Positions 34,675 through 42,949 of a stretch of DNA of 64,000 nucleotides are shown here, piece after piece. The notes beneath the pieces are model-generated. The model had not been told where the DNA came from. It worked only from the letters and a program-made list of their open reading frames with translations, and searched no databases. The stretch comes from an uncultured Duncaniella sp. Lineage in GTDB: Bacteria > Bacteroidota > Bacteroidia > Bacteroidales > Muribaculaceae. The position numbers were made by a program, and so were the translations under genes. Location: the NCBI GenBank assembly GCA_958352885.1, contig CATWQI010000001.1:248001-312000 (forward strand), in the 5' to 3' direction. Positions within the stretch are counted from its first letter, which is position 1. Each line of letters opens with the position of its first letter.

Positions 34675-36966
34675 ATGGATATTTTATTCCTGTGTGTAGT
34701 AATTTTCCTATTTCTGCTGGCAGTATTCGACCTTTCAGTCGGAGTCAGTAATGACGCAGTCAATTTCATGACATCGGCTCTCGGCTCGAAAGCAGCATCA
34801 TTCAAGCGAGTCGTAATCATCGCATCAATCGGAGTTTTCATCGGCGCAGCCATGAGCAACGGTATGATAGAGATAGCCAGGCACGGCATTTTCCGTCCGG
34901 AACATTTCTCATTCTACGACCTGATATGCATCTTCATGGCAGTGATGGTGACAGACATCATCCTGCTCGACATATTCAACACTCTCGGAATGCCGACATC
35001 AACCACAGTCTCCATGGTGTTCGAACTCCTGGGAGCGACATTTGTGGTAGCGCTTATCAAAATGGCATCCGGTTCAGACCTGGGGTTCAACGAGTTGCTC
35101 AACACAGAGAAAGCGCTCTCGGTAATTCTCGGCATATTCCTTTCCGTTGCCATCGCCTTCGTATTCGGCACGCTTGTCCAATTCCTATCCAGAGTCATAT
35201 TCACATTCAACTACAAGAGCAAGCTTAAATGGAAGATAGGAATATTTGGTGGTCTCTGCGCCACTGCTATTGTGTACTTCCTGCTTATAAAGGGTGCCAA
35301 GGATTTGACCTTCATGACTCCGGAACTTAAGGCGTGGATTTCACACAACACTTTCATGATTATCAGCAGCTGTCTCGTAGGCTTCACCTTACTCATGCAA
35401 CTGCTCCACGCGCTCAAAGTCAACGTGCTTAAAGTGATAGTGCTCATGGGCACATTCTCGCTTGCCATGGCATTTGCCGGAAACGACCTTGTCAACTTCA
35501 TAGGCGTACCGCTAAGCGGAATGGCATCCTACCAGGATTATATCGCCAATGGCGGCGGAGATGCTCACGGCTTCCTTATGGGTTCCCTGAACTCTGACGC
35601 CGACACTCCCATATGGGTGCTCGTCGGAGCAGGCGTAATCATGGTAGTCGCACTCGCCACATCCAAGAAAGCACGCAACGTCACAAAGACTGAAATCGGG
35701 CTTGGAAGCCAACAGGTCGGCGATGAGATGTTCGGCTCATCCAGAATTGCCCGTCGCCTGGTGAGATGGGCCCTTTCCATCCTCGCATGGGTACGCAAAG
35801 TCACCCCAGCTCCGGTAAGAGCATGGTTCAACCGCCGGTTTGACATTGACTCCACAGTCATGGAGGAAGGCGCGGCATTCGACTTGGTACGCGGCTCAGT
35901 CAACCTGGTGCTTGCAGGAGCTCTGATAGCCTTGGGCACATCGCTGAAACTCCCCCTTTCCACCACATTTGTCACATTCATGGTGGCGATGGGCACATCG
36001 CTTGCCGACCGTGCCTGGGGAAGGGAAAGTGCAGTGTTCCGAATAACTGGCGTAATCTCCGTGATAGGCGGATGGTTCCTCACTGCCGGCGTGGCATTCA
36101 TCGGAGCTGGCATCATAGTACTGCTGATGCACCTCGGCGGCCACTGGGTAATGTTTGCGCTCGCAGCCTTCACCATATTCCTGATAATACGCAGCAACCG
36201 CCGTTTCCGCAAAAAGAAGGAGGAGGACAACAACGACACTCTCTTCCAGACTATCATAACCACTGATGACAAGTCAAAGACATGGGACCTTCTGCTCCAG
36301 TATATAACCGAAGAACAGGAAAAGTACCTCATATTCGCCCGTGACAGCTACTCAAGCCTCACACAGGCTTTCATCAAAGAAGACACAAGGACTCTCGGCA
36401 AACTTGAGAAAAGCCTGTCAATGCACAAGACCACACTCAAGAACCTGCGCCGCCGCGAGACCCTCTGCCTGAGACAGGTGACACGCGAAGTCGCTATAGA
36501 GAAAAGCACCTGGTTCCATCTGTGCAACAACTGCTGCATGAGTATGCTCTATAACCTGCGCCGTATCAACGAGATATGCAAGGAGCATGTCGATAACAAT
36601 TTCCGACCTCTCCCCGCCACTTATCTTGAGGGCTTCGAAGTGATACGCACACGTATCAACATACTCTTCAATGACACACTCGACATGATGTCCAGCGCAG
36701 ACACTGCAACCGTCAACCTCCTGCGAGGACACTGTAACGAAATCAAGGACACCATCTCGGAAACCTACCACAAGCTGTACCATCAGCTACGCGAAGGTGA
36801 CACCGCATCAATGAGCGTGGTGTACGTGTACCTCAACACTCTTCAGGAGACACAGGAAATGATATCCACCCTACGTAAATACTTGCGCGCCTATGCCAAG
36901 CTCCTCAACAGTAATTTCACTTCATATCCCTACGCAGCCCACTCACAGGCAAATACCACCGAGTGA
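34675..36966 (+). CDS. PiT-family inorganic phosphate transporter fused to a PhoU-like domain
   Basis: The 763-aa protein has a PiT permease domain (residues 1 to about 510) with about ten membrane spans and the paired family signatures GVSNDAVNFMTSALGSKAAS (about 24-43) and FAGNDLVNFIGVPLSG (about 263-278). After a basic linker (RSNRRFRKKKEEDN) a helical PhoU/DUF47-like region fills about 520-763. PiT proteins import phosphate with protons or sodium; the PhoU part probably gates or reports transport. It follows the two-component genes by 171 nt. Confidence 0.92.
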   Translation: MDILFLCVVIFLFLLAVFDLSVGVSNDAVNFMTSALGSKAASFKRVVIIASIGVFIGAAMSNGMIEIARHGIFRPEHFSFYDLICIFMAVMVTDIILLDIFNTLGMPTSTTVSMVFELLGATFVVALIKMASGSDLGFNELLNTEKALSVILGIFLSVAIAFVFGTLVQFLSRVIFTFNYKSKLKWKIGIFGGLCATAIVYFLLIKGAKDLTFMTPELKAWISHNTFMIISSCLVGFTLLMQLLHALKVNVLKVIVLMGTFSLAMAFAGNDLVNFIGVPLSGMASYQDYIANGGGDAHGFLMGSLNSDADTPIWVLVGAGVIMVVALATSKKARNVTKTEIGLGSQQVGDEMFGSSRIARRLVRWALSILAWVRKVTPAPVRAWFNRRFDIDSTVMEEGAAFDLVRGSVNLVLAGALIALGTSLKLPLSTTFVTFMVAMGTSLADRAWGRESAVFRITGVISVIGGWFLTAGVAFIGAGIIVLLMHLGGHWVMFALAAFTIFLIIRSNRRFRKKKEEDNNDTLFQTIITTDDKSKTWDLLLQYITEEQEKYLIFARDSYSSLTQAFIKEDTRTLGKLEKSLSMHKTTLKNLRRRETLCLRQVTREVAIEKSTWFHLCNNCCMSMLYNLRRINEICKEHVDNNFRPLPATYLEGFEVIRTRINILFNDTLDMMSSADTATVNLLRGHCNEIKDTISETYHKLYHQLREGDTASMSVVYVYLNTLQETQEMISTLRKYLRAYAKLLNSNFTSYPYAAHSQANTTE

Positions 36967-36990
36967 AAAAGAACTTTCGACCGCAATGGC

Positions 36991-37021
36991 TTGTTGAATT
37001 GTAAGTTAATCTTTAATTTTG
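36991..37021 (+). promoter_or_regulatory. promoter of the YpfJ-type metallopeptidase
   Basis: TTG (36991-36993), a 20-nt spacer and TAATTTTG (37014-37021) are an exact consensus match. The start site near 37028 supports the downstream ATG at 37064 over the one at 37019. Confidence 0.7.
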
Positions 37022-37063
37022 CAAAGATTGACTTTATCACCTGCAACAAACATACTCTTTATC

Positions 37064-37939
37064 ATGAGATTAAACGGACGACGTGAAAGTTCCAACATCA
37101 GCGACCGACGTGGAAGCGGAGGAGGACGAGGATTAAAAATCGGGGGAGGAATCGGAGCTGTAATCATTGCTGCCATAATCGCCTGGATTAGCGGTGGAAA
37201 TCCGCTTGACGTAGTGATGTCAAACGCAGGCTCCATGCTCGGAGGAGGAACCGAACAGACAACAGGGGAATATACCCCTACCGCCGAGGAGGAGGAACTT
37301 GCCAGATTCTCTCGCCAGATTCTTGCCGGAACCGAAGACGTGTGGACAAAACTGTTTGCCGATATGGGAAAGGAATATGAGGCTCCGACGCTCGTATTCT
37401 TCACTGACGCAGTGCAAAGCGGATGCGGAAACGCTTCTGCGTCAATGGGTCCCTTCTATTGTTCAGCAGACGAGAGTCTCTACATCGACCTCTCTTTCTT
37501 CCGGGACATGAGAAAGACACTCGGAGCTGACGGAGACTTCGCATATGCTTATGTGATAGCCCATGAAGTAGGGCATCATGTTCAACATCTCCTCGGGACT
37601 CTTGACAAGGCTCATTCAGCCATGAGCCGTATGGACAATACCGACGCAAACAACATGAGCGTACGCATAGAACTTCAGGCAGACTTTCTTGCCGGAGTAT
37701 GGGCTCACCACGATAATCAGATGTTCGGCTCTCTGGAGGAAGGCGACATTGAAGAGGCTCTTGACGCGGCACAGAAAATCGGCGATGACTATCTCCAGCG
37801 CAAGGCGCAGGGCTATTCGGTGCCGGATTCATTCACTCATGGCACATCCGAGCAACGCGAACGGTGGCTGAAACGCGGATTATCTACCGGAAATATCAAT
37901 ATGGGAGACACATTTTCCATCCCATACGAAGACTTATAG
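37064..37939 (+). CDS. ypfJ: YpfJ-family neutral zinc metallopeptidase
   Basis: The 291-aa protein begins MRLNGRRESSNISDRRG, the family start, has one membrane span at 28-43 and a periplasmic domain with HEVGH at 167-171 and the later ligand-bearing segment ELQADFLAGVWAH. Two cysteines (SGCGNASASMGPFYC) are conserved in the family. Substrates are not established. The ATG at 37064 is preferred because the promoter starts transcription near 37028. Confidence 0.92.
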   Translation: MRLNGRRESSNISDRRGSGGGRGLKIGGGIGAVIIAAIIAWISGGNPLDVVMSNAGSMLGGGTEQTTGEYTPTAEEEELARFSRQILAGTEDVWTKLFADMGKEYEAPTLVFFTDAVQSGCGNASASMGPFYCSADESLYIDLSFFRDMRKTLGADGDFAYAYVIAHEVGHHVQHLLGTLDKAHSAMSRMDNTDANNMSVRIELQADFLAGVWAHHDNQMFGSLEEGDIEEALDAAQKIGDDYLQRKAQGYSVPDSFTHGTSEQRERWLKRGLSTGNINMGDTFSIPYEDL

Positions 37940-37997
37940 CGACATTAGCCGCTTAACGAATTTATATTTTCACACCTTTTCTGCACTTTTTCATATT

Positions 37998-38005
37998 TAC
38001 CTTTG
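37998..38005 (+). promoter_or_regulatory. -7 box of the 38034 gene
   Basis: TACCTTTG lies 29 nt before the ATG. The -33 position reads CTT rather than TTG. Confidence 0.45.
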
Positions 38006-38033
38006 CTGCATACAAACCAACAGCAAGGCAAAT

Positions 38034-38549
38034 ATGAAAAAGTTTTTTATTTCAGTGGCGCTACTCGCCACCGGAGCTACATTAGGTCATTATCTCAATC
38101 CTGGCAGATTCCATAATCCCCACACGAACCGGGACCGAGTCGTGGAAGAAAGTATTGTCACCGATACCGTCATTGTTTTCGATACCTGTATCGTGAAAAT
38201 CAGGACTCCTACCGAGAGTGCGAACGTGCGGTATATCACCCGCCATCTTCCCGTTCTCGAATCTCCCGACAGTGTATATCCGACACCCACCGACTCGGCA
38301 ACAGTGGAGCTGCCGGTGACTCGTAAAATATATGAGGATTCGCTGTATCGTGCCGTAATCAGCGGCTATGAGCCAAGTCTGGATTCGCTCACAATCTTTC
38401 CACCTGTCCGCACCGTGCAGAAGTCGCATTTTGTCTCCGCCCAAGACTCCCGCTGGGGCATAGGGATAACTGCCGGAGCGTCTTTGACACCCGGCGGATT
38501 CCATCCTTCCGTATCCATAGGGGTAACCTATCGGCTCGTCACATTCTGA
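38034..38549 (+). CDS. small membrane-anchored protein, possibly DUF6808-like
   Basis: A 171-aa protein with an N-terminal signal or anchor (MKKFFISVALLATGATLGHY), a Thr/Ser/Pro-rich middle and a conserved-looking end (EDSLYRAVISGYEPSLDS, then RWGIGITAGASLTPGGFHPS and a final aromatic). The closing part resembles DUF6808 proteins that I recall from Bacteroidetes phages and mobile elements; this is from memory and uncertain. Its 3' end overlaps the convergent lpxB by 22 bases. Function unknown. Confidence 0.75.
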   Translation: MKKFFISVALLATGATLGHYLNPGRFHNPHTNRDRVVEESIVTDTVIVFDTCIVKIRTPTESANVRYITRHLPVLESPDSVYPTPTDSATVELPVTRKIYEDSLYRAVISGYEPSLDSLTIFPPVRTVQKSHFVSAQDSRWGIGITAGASLTPGGFHPSVSIGVTYRLVTF

Positions 38550-39715
38550 TAAAGGCGATGTGCCACAGTCGCAGCAGCCGACCTATCGGTATGGAGGAGC
38601 GATTTCACTTTTTCATACCCTTCAAGTTGCGCAGTTCTGGCAGTCCCGTCATGAATAAGCGGTGAAAGCTGTCGCTCTACATTCTCCGGCGTGCAGTTGT
38701 GCACAAGCATCTCAGGCACGATGCATCCGCGCACTCCGGTCCGTATGGCTTCCTCGTTTACCGCCTTGCGGGTCATTCTGTCTATCTTTCCGCCCACCAG
38801 ATTTGGGAGAGAGCAGTACGGGATTTTTAATATATGGAGGAATATGTCGTGCGCCCATTTCCATCCTACGGCACGATAGCACACCACCTGCGGACACCCA
38901 GCAAGCGCACATTCGAGCGAGGCTGTCCCCGAAGTCACAAGCGCCGCCCTCGACTGCGCCATGAGTTCAAGCGTAGCGGCACGGACTACTGGATAGGAGG
39001 AGAACCGGGCGTAAAGCGACCTGTCAATAGACGGAGCTCCCGCCACAACCGTCTGCATGTCAGGATGCATTTTTGCCACTGCATCCATCACCGGCAGGTT
39101 CGCCTTGATTTCCCCCACCCTGCTTCCGGGCACAAGCGCAAGTATCGGACGGTTGTCAAGCGAATATGCTCTCTGGAACTCCTCTGCGGAAGGTAGCACA
39201 GATAAGGCACGACTCACCTCCTCGACCGAAGGATTACCCACATATTCAACCTTTACACCGCGCTCACCGAACCACTCCGGCTCAAACGGAAGGATCGAGA
39301 AAATGCCATCCACATACCTGCGAAGCTGCTTGATGCGGTACTCTTTCCACGCCCACAGCTTTGGTGCTATGTAGTAGTACACCTTACATCCCATTTTCTT
39401 TGCAAACTTAGCGAGCTTCAGATTAAATCCGGGATAGTCCACCAGGACCACGGCATCGGGTCTCATCTCTTTGATTGCTTCCTCCGCTATCCGGAAATTC
39501 TCCAGAACCTGCGGCAGATGGCGTGCAACATCAATAAATCCCATAAATGCCATGCGGCTATAATGAATTTTAGGCTCATGACCGGCGGCAGCGGCCATTT
39601 CGTCGCCACCGAGAAATTCTATCTCGGCTTCCAAATCTATACGCAGCAACTCTCGAATCACTTGGGCTGCATGGAGGTCACCCGAGGCCTCCCCTGCTGA
39701 GAAAAAGTACTTCAT
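38528..39715 (-). CDS. lpxB: lipid-A-disaccharide synthase
   Basis: GT19 glycosyltransferase that joins UDP-diacylglucosamine and lipid X in lipid A synthesis at the inner membrane. The 395-aa protein starts MKYFFSAGEASGDLHAAQ, has YYIAPKLWAWKEYRIKQLR and the nucleotide-binding end TSGTASLECALAGCPQVVCY. The start is fixed by the conserved GEASGD near the N-terminus, which makes its transcript likely leaderless. Confidence 0.96.
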   Translation of the reverse strand: MKYFFSAGEASGDLHAAQVIRELLRIDLEAEIEFLGGDEMAAAAGHEPKIHYSRMAFMGFIDVARHLPQVLENFRIAEEAIKEMRPDAVVLVDYPGFNLKLAKFAKKMGCKVYYYIAPKLWAWKEYRIKQLRRYVDGIFSILPFEPEWFGERGVKVEYVGNPSVEEVSRALSVLPSAEEFQRAYSLDNRPILALVPGSRVGEIKANLPVMDAVAKMHPDMQTVVAGAPSIDRSLYARFSSYPVVRAATLELMAQSRAALVTSGTASLECALAGCPQVVCYRAVGWKWAHDIFLHILKIPYCSLPNLVGGKIDRMTRKAVNEEAIRTGVRGCIVPEMLVHNCTPENVERQLSPLIHDGTARTAQLEGYEKVKSLLHTDRSAAATVAHRLYQNVTSR

Positions 39716-39720
39716 GAGGG

Positions 39721-39728
39721 CAAATTTA
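39721..39728 (-). promoter_or_regulatory. -7 box directly before lpxB
   Basis: Minus-strand TAAATTTG fits the consensus and ends 6 nt before the lpxB ATG, so transcription should begin at about the A of the start codon. No TTG at -33. Confidence 0.45.
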
Positions 39729-39784
39729 AGATTTTTTTTCGTAAGTGTGAAGATTTTTTAGTAACTTGCGTGTTAATATGAGGT

Positions 39785-40468
39785 ATGGAAACTATCAATC
39801 ACCACTGTAAAGCGATGATGCGACTACTCAACTTACTCTTCTTCATCACCATAGCCTTCTCATCTCATTGCCAGACATCCATTTTCGGCTCACAGCAGGT
39901 GGAAGTCGAGACAATGTACCGTTTTGTTGCGGCAAGGAATCCCGATTTCAGCCGTGAGGTTGCCGAAACATTTTATTCCGTAGGCGAACGCTATGGCATA
40001 CGTGGCGACATTGCACTCTGCCAGGCAATTATAGAAACCGGATGGTTCAGGTTTGACAATGGTACCGCCGTACGTCCCGACGCCCACAATTATTGCGGTC
40101 TCGGGGTTCGGAAACGGGGGGACAAGGGATGCGAGTTCAAGTCGGTGAAGGAAGGAGTGACTGCTATGATTCAGCATCTATATGCCTATGCATGCAGTGA
40201 CAAGCTTCCAAAAGGAGAAAAAATCATTGACCCGCGTTTTTCATATGTAAAACGGGGATGCGCGCCATCGTGGGAATCGCTCGCAGGCAGATGGGCGATG
40301 AATCCGCAGTACGGCAGGAATATTCTCCGGATTTACGACAGTATGCTCAGCCAAGAGTCTACTGACAGAATGATTGAATTAATCGAAGTCCGGCTTCCCG
40401 ACGATATCCTCCTATCTGAGGACTCTGGCGATGACGAAGGACAAGCCTCAAACCAATATTTTGAATAA
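39785..40468 (+). CDS. secreted glucosaminidase-domain protein
   Basis: The 227-aa protein has a signal peptide (MMRLLNLLFFITIAFSSHC, after about 10 residues if the first Met is used) and a GH73-like mannosyl-glycoprotein endo-beta-N-acetylglucosaminidase domain with the catalytic Glu84 in ALCQAIIETGWF and the NYCGLGVRKRG block. It should cut peptidoglycan. A weak -7 box TAACTTG lies at 39762-39768. The true start may be one of the Met codons at 39815-39820. Confidence 0.88.
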   Translation: METINHHCKAMMRLLNLLFFITIAFSSHCQTSIFGSQQVEVETMYRFVAARNPDFSREVAETFYSVGERYGIRGDIALCQAIIETGWFRFDNGTAVRPDAHNYCGLGVRKRGDKGCEFKSVKEGVTAMIQHLYAYACSDKLPKGEKIIDPRFSYVKRGCAPSWESLAGRWAMNPQYGRNILRIYDSMLSQESTDRMIELIEVRLPDDILLSEDSGDDEGQASNQYFE

Positions 40469-40505
40469 CCGCACATCCTGCCATGATGCATAAACTACCA
40501 CCCGA

Positions 40506-41822
40506 ATGAAAGAAAAAGAAATACTATCCAACATATCCTCCCGCCACGGCATCAACGAGCTTAACGAGATGCAGCGCAGCATGGCGCAGATTCCATTGAA
40601 AGGGATAATCACCCTGCTCGCCCCAACTGGCTCCGGCAAGACACTTGCTTTTGCCATACCTTTGCTCAAAAGCCTCAAGCCATCCACCGGGCATATACAG
40701 GCTGTTGTAATGGCTCCGTCTCGCGAGCTGGTACTCCAGATAACCGATGTAATCCGACCCATTGCGACCGGATTAAAAACAGTAGCATTTTATGGAGGTC
40801 ATGCCATGCATGAGGAGGTCAACTCACTGAGCGTCATACCCGACATAATCATAGCCACACCGGGGCGGCTCCTTGATCATATCAGACGTGGGCAGCTCGA
40901 CCTCGGCACCGTCTCAACACTCGTGCTTGACGAGTACGACAAAGCTCTCGAACTCGGATTTGCCGACGAAATGAAACGTGTGTGCCGCCGCCTCACCGGA
41001 GTCCATTCTGTTATTCTGACTTCCGCCACACCACTCCCCGAGCTTCCGGCATACCTTCCGTCCGGCAAATCCACCGTGGTAGATTTCAGTGGCGAGAGCT
41101 CCCCCCGAGCCCGGTTGCAGATAATACATGTCGAATCTCCCGTACGAGACAAGCTCGACACCCTCGCCGAACTGCTCCGCTCGCTCCCCGACGGCAAAGT
41201 AATAGTTTTCGCAAACCATCGTGAAAGCGTGGAGCGAATTTACTCCGCACTCAAGAAGGACAAGCTTCCGGTTGGTTTATATCACGGAGGACTTGACCAG
41301 CATGAGCGTGAAAATGCCGTAGAGCTCCTAAACAACGGTACTACACCCATCCTCATATCCACCGACCTCGGAGCGCGCGGGCTTGACATCGCAGAGCTAT
41401 CAGCGGTGATACATTACCATCTTCCACCATCACCCGAAGCCTGGACGCACCGCAACGGGCGCACCGCCCGGCAGGATGCTTCAGGAGAAGTCTATGTCAT
41501 CACCGCCGAGGGGGAGGACATACCGGAATATGTGGAGTGGGACCGTGAATACTACCCGACCGGTAGAAACGCCAATCCGCTGTCGTCCCACACTGCTACA
41601 CTATATTTCAACATCGGGAAAAAAGAGAAAATATCCCGTGGAGATATCGTAGGATTCCTGATAGCCAAAGGAGGGCTCGAATCAGGCGAAATCGGACGCA
41701 TATCACTGCGCGACCACTCGGCGCTTGTGGCAATACCACGCTCCAAGGCACACGAAACGCTACATATGCTCCAACCCCACAAAATCAAGAATACCCGGGC
41801 AAAAATATCTCTACTGGAATAG
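40506..41822 (+). CDS. DEAD-box RNA helicase, DbpA-like
   Basis: The 438-aa protein has motif I APTGSGKT (39-46), Ia APSREL, Ib TPGRLLD, II DEYD (142-145, instead of DEAD), III SAT, V STDLGARGLDIAE and VI HRNGRTARQ. The C-terminal 70 residues (RGDIVGFLIAKGGLESGEIG, then ISLRDHSALVAIP) match the DbpA RNA-binding domain that directs helicases to 23S rRNA, so a role in large-subunit assembly is likely. It begins 37 nt after the glucosaminidase gene. Confidence 0.92.
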   Translation: MKEKEILSNISSRHGINELNEMQRSMAQIPLKGIITLLAPTGSGKTLAFAIPLLKSLKPSTGHIQAVVMAPSRELVLQITDVIRPIATGLKTVAFYGGHAMHEEVNSLSVIPDIIIATPGRLLDHIRRGQLDLGTVSTLVLDEYDKALELGFADEMKRVCRRLTGVHSVILTSATPLPELPAYLPSGKSTVVDFSGESSPRARLQIIHVESPVRDKLDTLAELLRSLPDGKVIVFANHRESVERIYSALKKDKLPVGLYHGGLDQHERENAVELLNNGTTPILISTDLGARGLDIAELSAVIHYHLPPSPEAWTHRNGRTARQDASGEVYVITAEGEDIPEYVEWDREYYPTGRNANPLSSHTATLYFNIGKKEKISRGDIVGFLIAKGGLESGEIGRISLRDHSALVAIPRSKAHETLHMLQPHKIKNTRAKISLLE

Positions 41823-41850
41823 TCGGAGTCCAAATCCGTATTAAGCCCTA

Positions 41851-41901
41851 TAAAAAAACAAGCGTGGTTGATCCTCATTTGAAATGGCATCAACCACGCT
41901 T
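41851..41901 (-). terminator. terminator after the nitroreductase gene
   Basis: AAGCGTGGTTGAT (41860-41872) pairs with 41889-41901 in a perfect 13-bp stem. On the minus strand the stem is followed by GTTTTTTTA, a good U tract; on the plus strand it is not. Confidence 0.85.
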
Positions 41902-41946
41902 CATCGCAATTGAGTGTTATGACCGCCCTCAAGGCGTATATATCGG

Positions 41947-42699
41947 TCAGCACTGCATGTCAAACCCGCGTCGCTGTAGTGCTCTCAGGGCATGATACCC
42001 CATGGCTTCGCTGTAATAATCCACTATATGCGACACCCAGTCATTGACAGACTTCTCGCCTGCACGGGTACGGTTATACTCTATCACATCTTCATTGTAT
42101 GCCGATAGCTCCTCTACCATCTTACTGTCATCATGACGGTAATGATTCTTGTGTACCACGAGACTTACAGGCTGTTTTGGTTTCAAATCAGGCTGTTCAC
42201 GAGGTATGCCAATGGCAAGACCACAGACTACAAATGTCTTTTCAGGCAGCTCAAGCAAGTTGGATATCGCCTCCGGGGCAGCAGTCCTGGCATAACCGAT
42301 AGGACAGCAACCAAGCCCGAGCGACTCCGCCATAGTTATCGCGCTCATCATAGCCAGACTGGCGTCTATCACGCTTACAAGCAGACCGTCAACAGTATTG
42401 TTGAATGCCGGCATAGTTATCCCCTCCGACTCCGCAAGAAGCGAAATCTTATGATAATCAGCGAGGAAAAGCAAAAAACGGTTACAAGTCTTAATCTGCT
42501 TTTGTCCTGTCAGATCATAAAGCTTTTCCTTAACCGTCTGGTCAATGACCTCGACAACCGAGTATTGCTGCCCGTTGTAACTGGTGGGAGTGTTTCTGAT
42601 CGCATCATAAATCAGCGCCATGTGCTCATCGGAAATAACCTCTCGCTCATATCGACGGATGCTCCTGCGCTCCAGGAGAGTATCTTTAACACTTTTCAT
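41947..42699 (-). CDS. NfsA-like nitroreductase family flavoprotein
   Basis: The 250-aa protein has the FMN-binding start RRSIRRYEREVISDEHM, the NTPTSYNGQQYS loop and the central motif SLGLGCCPIGYAR. These enzymes reduce nitroaromatics, quinones or flavins with NAD(P)H in the cytoplasm; the natural substrate is not predictable. The 250-nt gap between it and carA (42700-42949) holds only the carA -7 box. Confidence 0.9.
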   Translation of the reverse strand: MKSVKDTLLERRSIRRYEREVISDEHMALIYDAIRNTPTSYNGQQYSVVEVIDQTVKEKLYDLTGQKQIKTCNRFLLFLADYHKISLLAESEGITMPAFNNTVDGLLVSVIDASLAMMSAITMAESLGLGCCPIGYARTAAPEAISNLLELPEKTFVVCGLAIGIPREQPDLKPKQPVSLVVHKNHYRHDDSKMVEELSAYNEDVIEYNRTRAGEKSVNDWVSHIVDYYSEAMGYHALRALQRRGFDMQC

Positions 42700-42896
42700 A
42701 AGCCGTGGGGGGAATATTTGATTTACAATATAATAATATCTAAAACAAATTCAAGGTCCGAAAGTTCACACCTTCCTCCCCGCTTCATATCAGAAACAGT
42801 ATCAGTATTTGTTGTCTTATTTGCTCAGATGCACCCTTTATGATGCAGAATCAAAAAATCCGAACTCCGCACACCGGATTATCCCGAAAAAATTCG

Positions 42897-42904
42897 TAAC
42901 TTTG
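42897..42904 (+). promoter_or_regulatory. -7 box of carAB
   Basis: TAACTTTG lies 45 nt before carA. No TTG at the ideal -33 distance. Confidence 0.5.
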
Positions 42905-42949
42905 TGCGGTTTTACATAAGTTCTTACAAATTTCAACCATATCAATCGA

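Noticed and set aside
35565..36332. Minus-strand ORF of 255 aa inside the phosphate transporter gene
   Set aside because: Antisense shadow; the plus-strand protein is an unambiguous complete transporter.
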